Notes under the pieces: model-generated
What the model was told of the DNA's origin: nothing
The model's database searches: none
Seen by the model: the letters and a program-made list of their open reading frames with translations, nothing else
Part shown: positions 1-5,499 of the stretch, piece after piece
How positions within the stretch are numbered: position 1 is the stretch's first letter
How the letters are laid out: each line of letters begins with the position of its first letter
DNA from: a virus
IMG/VR virus record: IMGVR_UViG_3300004807_000099
Location: 1-27,367 of that record
DNA: 27,367 nt
Reading direction: 5' to 3' (one strand)
Translations under genes and position numbers: made by a program

Positions 1-56
1 CGCGAGCTTGGTTGTGGGAGAAGATGACAGTAACAAATAATAGGATAAACCGATGA
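1..56 (+). CDS. Partial hypothetical protein, C-terminal end only
   Basis: An open frame enters from the left edge (first full codon at position 3) and stops with TGA at 54-56. The visible tail reads RAWLWEKMTVTNNRINR. The stop overlaps the start codon of the next gene as ATGA, the same coupling used by other genes of this operon, and that is the main reason to believe it. Too little remains to name a function. Confidence 0.5.
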   Translation, partial: RAWLWEKMTVTNNRINR

Positions 57-148
57 AACGATACGATTGGCGTAATATAGCATTGACTATGTTGATATTT
101 TTTTCTTTAGTATTATCATATGCTGTAATAACAGGAGTTTGTAAATGA
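53..148 (+). CDS. Small single-span membrane protein (31 aa)
   Basis: A 31-codon ORF starts at ATG 53, overlapping the upstream stop, and ends at TGA 146-148, overlapping the next start as ATGA. After a basic start (MKRYDWRN) it has one hydrophobic stretch, about residues 9-29, rich in I, L, F and V, long enough to cross a membrane once. A weak AGGA lies about 8 bases before the start. It is short, but the overlap at both ends and the hydrophobic pattern suggest a real gene. Function unknown; small inner-membrane proteins of this kind are common in phage early operons. Confidence 0.5.
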   Translation: MKRYDWRNIALTMLIFFSLVLSYAVITGVCK

Positions 149-411
149 ACGCAAATGAACTTACTGCTTTAATTTCAGAATGTTTGAGAGAAACAGACGA
201 CCATGAGTTTTTCTTAAAACTTGAATCTGTACTGCGTCAGCAACAAGCTGAAATAGATGCGTTGAAAAATGAACTAGATACAGCAAACAAAGCCTATATG
301 TGGATGGATGAAACATACAAAGGAAATTTAGCTGAAATAGATGCGTTGAAAGCAAAAGTAAAACAATGGGAAGAATGGAAAGAATCATTAAACGGATGGA
401 GTAAGAAATGA
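145..411 (+). CDS. Hypothetical coiled-coil protein (88 aa)
   Basis: An acidic and lysine-rich 88-residue protein with heptad-like spacing of L, I and A from about residue 20 to 75, so most of it is probably a coiled coil. The heptapeptide AEIDALK occurs twice, 28 residues (four heptads) apart, and is encoded by an identical 21-base stretch both times. Start and stop overlap both neighbours as ATGA. I do not recognise a family. Such proteins in early phage operons may be oligomerising accessory factors, but the sequence does not show which. Confidence 0.7.
   Translation: MNANELTALISECLRETDDHEFFLKLESVLRQQQAEIDALKNELDTANKAYMWMDETYKGNLAEIDALKAKVKQWEEWKESLNGWSKK
247..351. repeat. Two identical 21-bp copies, 84 bp apart
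   Basis: Positions 247-267 and 331-351 are identical over 21 bases (both begin gctgaaatagatgcg). The offset of 84 bp is 28 codons, or four coiled-coil heptads. This fits an in-frame duplication, or selection on the coiled-coil repeat, inside the 145-411 gene. Confidence 0.85.
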
Positions 412-599
412 ACGAACGGATTAGAGAACTTGCTGAACAGGCTGAGGTAATTTATTGTGATGGTGAATATCGAGAAGAAGATCTTGCGGCACTACAAAAG
501 TTCGCTGAGTTGATTGTTCAGGAATGTGGTGTGGCATTATCACCAATGCTTCGTGACCAGATTAGTAGAGGTAAAGCATTTGAGTTGATAAAAACATAG
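408..599 (+). CDS. Conserved phage hypothetical protein (63 aa), possibly frameshifted at its end
   Basis: A 63-residue acidic helical protein starting MNERIRELAEQAEV with FAELIVQEC in the middle. I recognise this pattern from small hypothetical proteins of many phages of Gram-negative bacteria; the role is unknown. The start overlaps the previous stop as ATGA. The end is odd. The frame stops at TAG 597-599 just after a run of five A (590-594). If one A were absent or skipped, the frame would read on to TGA 628-630, ending EEIKKAQEK and overlapping the next start as ATGA, like other genes in this operon. A frameshift, either a sequence error or programmed, is therefore plausible. Confidence 0.75.
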   Translation: MNERIRELAEQAEVIYCDGEYREEDLAALQKFAELIVQECGVALSPMLRDQISRGKAFELIKT

Positions 600-612
600 T
601 GAAGAAATTAAA

Positions 613-794
613 AAGGCACAAGAGAAATGAACAATAAACCAGTAGCGTGGATTGTGGATGGGAAAATTATATATCCAGCAAAAACACTAACAGATGAGGA
701 AATAATTGAAATTTGGAGTGGCATGGAAACTGACACAGGCGAACAAAACATTGCTTTTGCTAGAGCAATACTAAGAAAGGCACAAGATAAATGA
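613..794. repeat. Repeated stop/start junction, 613-631 and 777-795 region
   Basis: The segment AAAGGCACAAGA, one variable base, then AAATGA occurs at about 612-630 and 776-794. In both copies it contains an AAAGG ribosome-binding-like block and an ATGA stop/start overlap, and in the second copy it encodes KAQDK-stop. The first copy would encode KAQEK-stop if the preceding gene is read through the A-run shift. It looks like a small duplicated translation-coupling element. Confidence 0.6.
627..794 (+). CDS. Small conserved phage hypothetical protein (55 aa)
   Basis: A 55-codon ORF starts at ATG 627 and stops at TGA 792-794, overlapping the exonuclease start as ATGA. It opens NNKPVAWIVDGKII and ends AFARAILRKAQDK. 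The PVAW opening is common in small phage hypotheticals, but I know no function. The bases before its start and the bases at its own end are almost the same (18 of 19 identical), giving AAAGG followed by ATGA each time. It fills the gap between two well-supported genes in a fully packed operon. Confidence 0.65.
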   Translation: MNNKPVAWIVDGKIIYPAKTLTDEEIIEIWSGMETDTGEQNIAFARAILRKAQDK

Positions 795-1441
795 CTACCT
801 TTACAACTGAAGATAGAGTTGCCGTTTATAACGGCATTGAACAAGGGTCTGAGGAATGGCTAAAGATTCGCTTGGGCAAAGTAACAGCTAGTGGTGTAGC
901 TGATGTATTAGCAAAAACTAAAACAGGCGTATCGGCTTCTAGGGGCAATTATTTAATAAAGCTGGCTATTCAAAGGGTAACTGGTGTTGTTGAGGAAAGT
1001 TATACCAATGATGCAATGCAATGGGGCAAAGACAATGAAGCACAAGCTAGAGTCGCTTATGAAGTTACATCAGGTAATTTTGTGGATCAAGTTGGGTTTG
1101 TGGATCATCCTAATATTAATTGGTTTGGTTGCAGTCCTGATGGCCTGGTTGCTAATAATGGTCTTGTAGAAATTAAATGCCCTAATTCAGCAACTCATTG
1201 GTCTTACATTAAAGATGATGGGCCTCCAACCAAATATTACATTCAGATGCAAGCGCAGATGGCTTGTACAGGCAGAGATTGGTGTGACTTTGTGTCTTAC
1301 GATCCTAGAATGCCAGAACGTAGTCAATTGTTTATTAAGCGAGTAATGCGAGAAAATGATTACATTGCTGAAATGGAAACAGAAATTAAAAAGTTTTTAG
1401 ATGAAGTGGCAGTAGAAGTTAATTTAATGAAAGGTAATTAA
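791..1441 (+). CDS. YqaJ-like viral recombinase / lambda-type exonuclease
   Basis: A 216-residue nuclease of the YqaJ/lambda exonuclease family (PD-(D/E)XK fold). Such enzymes digest one strand of duplex DNA ends, leaving a 3' single strand for an annealing protein, in phage recombination and replication. Visible motifs in order: GSEEWLKIRLGKVTAS (19-34), the N-terminal family signature; WGKDNEAQARVAYE (78-91) with the conserved glutamate; SPDGL (115-119) with catalytic D117; VEIKCP (126-131) with E127 and K129; and YYIQMQAQM (149-157) with Q152. All expected catalytic residues are present and the length is normal. It sits directly before a small SSB-like gene, which supports a recombination module. 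An annealing partner (RecT/Erf/Beta type) is not visible and may lie left of the window. Confidence 0.93.
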   Translation: MTTFTTEDRVAVYNGIEQGSEEWLKIRLGKVTASGVADVLAKTKTGVSASRGNYLIKLAIQRVTGVVEESYTNDAMQWGKDNEAQARVAYEVTSGNFVDQVGFVDHPNINWFGCSPDGLVANNGLVEIKCPNSATHWSYIKDDGPPTKYYIQMQAQMACTGRDWCDFVSYDPRMPERSQLFIKRVMRENDYIAEMETEIKKFLDEVAVEVNLMKGN

Positions 1442-1443
1442 AA

Positions 1444-1689
1444 ATGGCAATTAAATATTATGTAAAAGCGGCAGTTTCTGAATATACCGATAAAGATGGC
1501 GCAAATAAAAAGCGTTATCAAACTATTGGAATCGTTACTGAAACTAAAAAAGGCGATTTAATGATGAAATTAGAAATGATTCCATTTTTAGGTCTTAAAG
1601 AAGGAACTTTATGGGCCTATTTAAATATTCCTGAAGATAAACCTCAAAGCCCTTCTCTACAACAAATTGATGAAGATGTACCTTTTTAA
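1444..1689 (+). CDS. Putative small single-stranded-DNA-binding protein
   Basis: An 81-residue protein two bases after the exonuclease. Residues 4-62 look like a run of beta strands (KYYVKAAVSEY, KRYQTIGIVTET, DLMMKLEMIP), which would suit a reduced OB fold. It ends in a proline/serine-rich linker and the acidic tip IDEDVPF (75-81), which closely resembles the conserved DDDIPF tail of bacterial SSB. In SSB that tail docks repair and replication proteins. Canonical SSB has a core of about 110 residues, so this is a minimal form. The function is inferred from the tail and from its neighbour; the alternative is a non-SSB protein that mimics the tail to recruit host partners. Confidence 0.65.
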   Translation: MAIKYYVKAAVSEYTDKDGANKKRYQTIGIVTETKKGDLMMKLEMIPFLGLKEGTLWAYLNIPEDKPQSPSLQQIDEDVPF

Positions 1690-1690
1690 T

Positions 1691-1855
1691 ATGACAAGAG
1701 AACAAATGGCTTTTCAGCTTTTGCGATTGATGATTTCTCATGATTGGAAATTTGATGTAACTGTAAAAGATTGGGACACCCAAGCTGTAGAAAGGGCATT
1801 CCGTATTGCTGATTTATTTATTAAAGAAAGCGAGATTACTAATGTCGAAACTTAA
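1691..1855 (+). CDS. Hypothetical protein (54 aa)
   Basis: The frame is open from 1667, but ATG 1691, one base after the SSB-like stop, is the better start: it gives MTREQMAFQLLRL, whereas the upstream start would run inside the SSB-like gene. The protein is helical and ends AVERAFRIADLFIKESEITNVET. It overlaps the next gene by 14 bases. I recognise no family; the compact operon position is the main support. Confidence 0.6.
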   Translation: MTREQMAFQLLRLMISHDWKFDVTVKDWDTQAVERAFRIADLFIKESEITNVET

Positions 1856-2054
1856 CGAACATATTTGGACTGCGGCAGGAACAGATATTACAATTCGATG
1901 GAAAATGCACGGCTGGATAGCCCCATCAGAAATACAGGGTTATAGAGATAAATGGAGGTATTATCAAAATTTACCTTTGCGACAGCTTGATGATGCCGCT
2001 AAAGAGCAATATGAACAAGTTTTAAGAAAAGCTAAAGTTATGAGGATTAGATAA
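1842..2054 (+). CDS. Conserved phage hypothetical protein (70 aa)
   Basis: I place the start at ATG 1842 (MSKLNEHIWTAAGTDITIRW) rather than the in-frame ATG at 1806, because the extra 12 residues would lie inside the preceding gene and the protein from 1842 has the look of a complete small phage protein. It is tryptophan-rich and ends in a basic helix (VLRKAKVMRIR). The TAA stop overlaps the next start by one base (TAATG). The pattern resembles early hypotheticals seen next to recombination genes in phages; the role is unknown. Confidence 0.65.
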   Translation: MSKLNEHIWTAAGTDITIRWKMHGWIAPSEIQGYRDKWRYYQNLPLRQLDDAAKEQYEQVLRKAKVMRIR

Positions 2055-2344
2055 TGGCAACTAAAAAATTAACAGTAAAAGCACCAGCTATTAAAGAAAA
2101 GTCAGGCAAAGTTATTGTTGCCAAATCTAAAGCATATAGCCATGATGAACTTAAAAAAATGGCTGGTAAAGAAGCTAAACACGCCAAACATGAGTTTGAG
2201 CTTTCTAATGGCCGTATTGTTACTCGAAAAGTAGCGGCCAAAGTAGCTGAAAAAGCTGGCGAAGTTCCTAAATCAGTCGGTAAAAAACTACACAGCCATG
2301 ACCTAAGAAGGGCAGAAGGCATTAAAAAGAAAGTGATGAAATGA
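2054..2344 (+). CDS. Lysine-rich hypothetical protein (96 aa)
   Basis: A strongly basic, alanine- and lysine-rich protein. The motif SHD occurs twice, near residue 29 (YSHDELKKM) and near residue 82 (HSHDLRRAEGIKKK), each followed by a basic helix. Such composition suits binding to nucleic acid, but no known DNA-binding fold can be named from the sequence. It is coupled to its neighbours by TAATG at the start and ATGA at the end. Confidence 0.65.
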   Translation: MATKKLTVKAPAIKEKSGKVIVAKSKAYSHDELKKMAGKEAKHAKHEFELSNGRIVTRKVAAKVAEKAGEVPKSVGKKLHSHDLRRAEGIKKKVMK

Positions 2345-2529
2345 CAGAAGAAAAGATTCCTTTTGGCGGAACCATGAAAGTGCCTTCAGATGCTTGTGAG
2401 GAGGCTTTCTTTGCCTTATATCCTGATTTCTTTTATGAAGGTTCTACAGCGTTAAATCTTTGGACTCAGGCCTGGCAAGCGGCTTTAGATTGGGTTCAGG
2501 AAGAAACGCCTAGAATTCAATTAATATGA
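2341..2529 (+). CDS. Small conserved phage hypothetical protein (62 aa)
   Basis: A 62-residue acidic, aromatic protein with ACEEAFFALYP early and WTQAWQAALDWVQEE near the end. The AWQAA motif after a short AF..Y region is typical of a widespread group of phage hypotheticals of unknown function. The start overlaps the upstream stop, and the stop overlaps the next start, both as ATGA. Confidence 0.7.
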   Translation: MTEEKIPFGGTMKVPSDACEEAFFALYPDFFYEGSTALNLWTQAWQAALDWVQEETPRIQLI

Positions 2530-2699
2530 AAAAAAAGAAAATTCGAGTTACTTATGAAACTAGGTATAAAGAATTACTTAAAGAGTATCAAGGGGCTTTG
2601 GATAAAATGGGCAAACAAACTCTTAAAATTATCAAGCTTCAAAAGCTTTTAAGAGAAGCGCATGAGATTATGATGAAACATTTAGATTTTAAAGATTAA
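2526..2699 (+). CDS. Small basic helical protein (57 aa), last early gene
   Basis: A 57-codon ORF starts at ATG 2526 (ATGA overlap with the previous stop) and ends at TAA 2697-2699. It starts MKKKKIRVTYETRYKELL and is predicted to be almost all helix with regularly spaced leucines and lysines (residues 15-50), perhaps a short coiled coil. No family is recognised. It is the last gene before the convergent junction. Confidence 0.6.
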   Translation: MKKKKIRVTYETRYKELLKEYQGALDKMGKQTLKIIKLQKLLREAHEIMMKHLDFKD

Positions 2700-2796
2700 T
2701 TTTTTAAGCGGCAGTTAAGCCGACAGTCAAGGATGCAACAAGTAAGGATTTTTTCGGCTTTCCGCCTTACAGCTATTAGTTGCCAAATTGATGCCG
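2700..2796. other. Convergent intergenic region with inverted repeats
   Basis: This gap separates the plus-strand early operon from the minus-strand late block. It contains CGGC-AGTTAA-GCCG (2709-2722). It also has a 6-bp arm pair GTAAGG / CCTTAC (2742-2747 and 2765-2770) enclosing CGG-CTTT-CCG (2755-2764), with a T run (2749-2754) bulged on one side. AAGCCG and CGGCTT copies can pair in several ways. A transcription end for one or both operons is expected here, but none of the stems is a textbook terminator. Confidence 0.35.
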
Positions 2797-3393
2797 CTAC
2801 CCTTGCAAAATATCCATTGCTTTATGAATTCGATTAATACGATCATCAAGACCTACAGTTCCGCCATTGATGCGTTTAGTCATGGTAGTCCAATCTTCCT
2901 GGTCAGCAAGGGCATTTAAGCCTTTTTTGTTCCAAAACCATCCAGCGGACATACAAGCCCATTCAGGCTCTAATAGAAGCTCAGGATGCTCTGCTAAAGG
3001 TTGTCCTAGAGCTTGTCCACATACAGTTACATTAGAACGCCCAGTAAGCTGGAAAATGCCTCTGCCATGAAATTTAAAACCATCGCCATCTTCAGTATTT
3101 CCAAGATCTGCTCTGCCGCCATAAACCTTATTGGCTAGTTTTTCAGGATTATTCGCATATTGATTAGCCACATCCAAATTAGGAAATCTGCTGGGCCAAA
3201 CAGCCATAAGTCTAGAAGCTGAGTATGAAAGTCCTTCTTCAAGGTTTTTGAAGTTATTAGATTCATGCTGTGCTTGTCCTATAAAAGCTGCTTGTCTTGT
3301 AGGAGTATCTATGCCATATTTGGCAAAAGTATCATTTAAAGGATTTAGCCATTTTGCATCTATGCCAAGTGCTTGTAACTGCTCATTTGTCAT
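2797..3393 (-). CDS. Endolysin, GH19 chitinase-like
   Basis: A 198-residue glycoside hydrolase family 19 domain, used by many phages of Gram-negative bacteria as the endolysin that cuts the glycan strands of peptidoglycan at the end of infection. Family features seen: AQHESNNF with the likely catalytic E44, LEEGLSYSA (51-59) with a second acidic residue, VYGGR (90-94), DGFKFHGRGIFQLTGR (104-119), and a closing INGGTVGLDDR (175-185). There is no signal peptide, so it should need a holin for export. It overlaps the upstream holin candidate by 11 bases and is the last gene of the late block. Confidence 0.92.
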   Translation of the reverse strand: MTNEQLQALGIDAKWLNPLNDTFAKYGIDTPTRQAAFIGQAQHESNNFKNLEEGLSYSASRLMAVWPSRFPNLDVANQYANNPEKLANKVYGGRADLGNTEDGDGFKFHGRGIFQLTGRSNVTVCGQALGQPLAEHPELLLEPEWACMSAGWFWNKKGLNALADQEDWTTMTKRINGGTVGLDDRINRIHKAMDILQG

Positions 3394-3604
3394 CGTCTGA
3401 ACCTATTTTAATTCCAGTAATCAAGCCAATAAAGCCACCAACAATAGTTTGAAATGCTGGTGTAATAGCTTCAAATATCTTAGTGTTATCTACTTTTTCT
3501 ACAAAAAGACCAACAAGTAGCACACCAACCATAGACAAAAGGATAAGAGTAAGAGTAACAGTAGCGAGGAGGGTGACATAAGCACTTAATTTTTCTTTAT
3601 TCAT
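3383..3604 (-). CDS. Putative holin (two-span membrane protein)
   Basis: A 73-residue protein with a long hydrophobic segment at residues 9-36, rich in T, L and V, a second at about 46-66 (AITPAFQTIVGGFIGLITGIKIG), and a charged tail GSDDDK. Size, two spans, and position between the spanin genes and the endolysin fit a class II-type holin, which opens the inner membrane to release the endolysin. There is no sequence motif that proves a holin, and other membrane proteins nearby are also candidates. It overlaps the Rz-like gene by 4 bases and the endolysin by 11. Confidence 0.6.
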   Translation of the reverse strand: MNKEKLSAYVTLLATVTLTLILLSMVGVLLVGLFVEKVDNTKIFEAITPAFQTIVGGFIGLITGIKIGSDDDK

Positions 3605-4017
3605 TTTATTGCATCGTATTGTTTATAACAGGCATCTAATGCTGATCTTATTTTGTCTGCTCTGGCAGCTTCCCTGATAAGAAATTCTGCATCCTCTGCA
3701 TAAAGGGAGGCCCCAGTTCCATTTTGTCCATTGTTGGATTGGTCGGTGCGACTACTACGCTTCCGCAGCTCGCTAATAGCATTGACAAGCTGATTGTTAA
3801 TAGAATTGATTTGTGCATCTTTATTTTTCCTTATTTCATCAGTTGCTAATTGGGCTTGATGTTCTTTTTTTACAGTTTCAGATATTTGAGTTGCTATGTA
3901 ATCGTTAAAACGCAAATGTTCAACATAAAATCCAGCACCAAAACCACCAAGCGCAATAGCTATATAAATATAAACTGAAGATACTCCGCCAGTAAACAAA
4001 GATAATAAAAAGTTCAT
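3601..4017 (-). CDS. Rz: Rz-like inner-membrane spanin subunit
   Basis: A 138-residue protein with one N-terminal transmembrane helix (about residues 14-34), a long charged helical region (about 40-95) and a conserved C-terminal part: AEDAEFLIREAARAD (107-121) followed by the ending ALDACYKQYDAIK. That C-terminal pattern is the familiar end of Rz-like lysis proteins in phages of Proteobacteria. Rz anchors in the inner membrane and, with the outer-membrane lipoprotein Rz1, fuses the two membranes in the last lysis step. An Rz1 gene is embedded here in the +1 frame, which confirms the call. Confidence 0.85.
   Translation of the reverse strand: MNFLLSLFTGGVSSVYIYIAIALGGFGAGFYVEHLRFNDYIATQISETVKKEHQAQLATDEIRKNKDAQINSINNQLVNAISELRKRSSRTDQSNNGQNGTGASLYAEDAEFLIREAARADKIRSALDACYKQYDAIK
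3648..3818 (-). CDS. Rz1: Rz1-like outer-membrane spanin lipoprotein, embedded in Rz
   Basis: A 56-codon ORF lies wholly inside the Rz gene, in its +1 frame, as in phage lambda. It starts MHKSILLTISLSMLLASCGS: a short basic start, a hydrophobic core and the lipobox LASC, so signal peptidase II should cut before C18 and the cysteine be lipidated. The mature part, about 39 residues, is short and contains prolines (APTNP, GPP, LPEQ), as Rz1 proteins do. An AAGGA-like ribosome site lies about 9 bases upstream of ATG 3818. The TAA is at 3650-3648. Together with Rz it should form the envelope-spanning spanin complex. It is easily missed because of the overlap and its length. Confidence 0.88.
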   Translation of the reverse strand: MHKSILLTISLSMLLASCGSVVVAPTNPTMDKMELGPPFMQRMQNFLSGKLPEQTK

Positions 4018-4018
4018 A

Positions 4019-4249
4019 TTAATTAGGCTCTGAACCTGATAATTGTTTTCCAGCTACGGAAGCCGCGCCGCTACCTGAAACAATACCTAATGCTCCTGCA
4101 AGTTCGGTCAAGCTAATTTCTTTTCCTGCGTATATTAAATAAATAGCTGATGCGCCAACCAATATAAAACCAAGCATCCAGGCCCAACGAGCTATGTCGT
4201 GAGTTTGATTATCTTTTCCTGTCAAAATGTGTTTGAATATATCGCCCAT
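4019..4249 (-). CDS. Small phage membrane protein, holin-like
   Basis: A 76-residue protein beginning MGDIFKHILTGKDNQTHDIARWAW, then a clear membrane span (about residues 23-42) and a second, weaker glycine/serine-rich hydrophobic segment (about 50-68), with a polar tail. The opening with TGKDN.THDIARW is one I associate with small membrane proteins in phage lysis regions, often labelled holin or hypothetical. It directly precedes Rz. It could be the holin, an antiholin, or unrelated to lysis. Confidence 0.6.
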   Translation of the reverse strand: MGDIFKHILTGKDNQTHDIARWAWMLGFILVGASAIYLIYAGKEISLTELAGALGIVSGSGAASVAGKQLSGSEPN

Positions 4250-4705
4250 TTATATAACTCCTAATACAAATTTTAACCACAATGTAACTATTAAAGCTGC
4301 TAAAAAACACCAAACTTGAACTCGTCTTACTTCTTTTAAATCATGCTGATATTCTTCATTGGCTTTGCGTTCCATATTTTCTATATCCAGCTTAATTCTT
4401 AATACTGATTCCCATTCTTTTGCACCATACTGCTTTACAAATTGAATCTTTAAATTTGCTTCCTCATCGGAAATTTGTTTCTTTCGTTTCCATTCTTCAA
4501 GGGCTTTTATTAATGCTCTTTCTTTTTTTAAATCCGTTTCTCGCTTTGCCCTAATTCTTTCTCTAGCTTTTTGTTGTGCTACCTCTATACCATCTTGCTG
4601 TATTCCTTCTATGCTTTTAGATAAGCTTTTGCTGGCTTCTCTGCTTGCATTTAGGCTACCGCTAAGAGTCTTTGCTCCTTCGGATAATCCAAATGGGTCT
4701 GACAT
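4250..4705 (-). CDS. Coiled-coil protein with C-terminal membrane anchor
   Basis: A 151-residue protein: a serine-rich N-terminus, a long highly charged helix (about residues 40-125) and a C-terminal hydrophobic segment (about 132-151, WCFLAALIVTLWLKFVLGVI). This is a tail-anchored layout with the helix in the cytoplasm or the virion. No family function is known to me. Genes of this shape are common between tail and lysis genes of environmental phages. It sits 3 bases after the preceding gene and directly abuts the next. Confidence 0.65.
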   Translation of the reverse strand: MSDPFGLSEGAKTLSGSLNASREASKSLSKSIEGIQQDGIEVAQQKARERIRAKRETDLKKERALIKALEEWKRKKQISDEEANLKIQFVKQYGAKEWESVLRIKLDIENMERKANEEYQHDLKEVRRVQVWCFLAALIVTLWLKFVLGVI

Positions 4706-4708
4706 ACA

Positions 4709-4942
4709 TCATTTTTTTATAAAAACAAAGTCAGTAATAAAGCTAATTATTGCTCCACCTACTGAAGCAATACCCATTAATGCCCATAATGAACCTTTAG
4801 ACCTTTCAGCCATAGCAATCAGTTCTTCAATTTTGAGTTCTAATTTGTCCATCTTTTTGTTCATTTCTTCTAATTTTTTTTCGTTATTTTCCACAGTATT
4901 CCAAAGAACTCCGTAGCGAACTGGGTCTAACTCGAAAGACAT
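4709..4942 (-). CDS. Coiled-coil/transmembrane protein, XhlA- or holin-like
   Basis: I start this at ATG 4942 (MSFELDPVRYGVLW, 77 aa), which has GGAG six bases upstream. The in-frame ATG at 4954 overlaps the previous stop but has no visible ribosome site. Residues about 15-50 form a lysine/glutamate-rich coiled coil, followed by one membrane span (about 55-74) and a short basic tail. The layout, a cytoplasmic coiled coil then a C-terminal span, resembles XhlA-type and other small lysis-associated phage proteins. Exact role unproven. Confidence 0.65.
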   Translation of the reverse strand: MSFELDPVRYGVLWNTVENNEKKLEEMNKKMDKLELKIEELIAMAERSKGSLWALMGIASVGGAIISFITDFVFIKK

Positions 4943-4953
4943 AAGTTGCTCCA

Positions 4954-5499
4954 TTAGGTTTTCATTATGAAAGCTAGTGAATAATATAATGGAGTGTTAG
5001 TTCCAACGCTTGTCATCACTCCTGATGAAGCAAATCCGCCTGTAGCATTAACAGAAAAAGAATTACCTGAACCAACCACAAAGCTGTCTTGTAAGTTTGG
5101 AGTGCCATTCTGACCATTACAAAGCACATAACCGCTTGGAACAGTAGCAATAGATCCTGACCATACCAAAATTGCGCCACTTGGCACGTTAGCTAACGCC
5201 GCGGAAGATGGAATGCCAGCAATATTGTCATAGGTATAAAGCGTTACATTGGCAGATGTTGCCAATACAAACTTATAAGAAACGCCTGAAGTAAGCCAAA
5301 TTTCTGTTGGTGCAATACCATTAACGCCCAATACAATAGGATTAGCACAAGCAATAGAACCAGAATTACTTGTATAAGTTGCCAATGGAGTTGTAGAGCC
5401 AGCCTGGTATGTATAAAGTAACCCTCCAGCCAAAGGAAGATTGTCTAGCCCCAAAAATGGAGTCATGGTATTGCCAATAGGCGATAGTAATACAGTCAT
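4954..5499 (-). CDS. Tail fibre protein with tail-collar domain
   Basis: A 181-residue structural protein. Residues 15-60 contain LDNLPLAGGLLYTYQAGSTT, a repeated start of phage tail proteins. Residues 106-145 match the phage tail collar domain: PSGAILVWSGS, PSGYVLCNGQ, PNLQDSFVVGSG. The end PLYYSLAFIMKT is the usual close of collar-containing proteins. Collar domains sit in trimeric fibres and often near the receptor-binding tip. It follows the gp16-like ejection gene by a one-base overlap, so it is probably a late tail component or small tailspike. Confidence 0.85.
   Translation of the reverse strand: MTVLLSPIGNTMTPFLGLDNLPLAGGLLYTYQAGSTTPLATYTSNSGSIACANPIVLGVNGIAPTEIWLTSGVSYKFVLATSANVTLYTYDNIAGIPSSAALANVPSGAILVWSGSIATVPSGYVLCNGQNGTPNLQDSFVVGSGNSFSVNATGGFASSGVMTSVGTNTPLYYSLAFIMKT

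Noticed and set aside
1667-1690. Upstream ATG start for the 54-aa gene
   Set aside because: It would lie inside the SSB-like gene end and adds residues encoded by its DEDVPF codons in another frame; ATG 1691 is better.
2700-2796. Attachment site or CRISPR-like repeat in the convergent gap
   Set aside because: No integrase is present and the short arms are not regularly spaced direct repeats.
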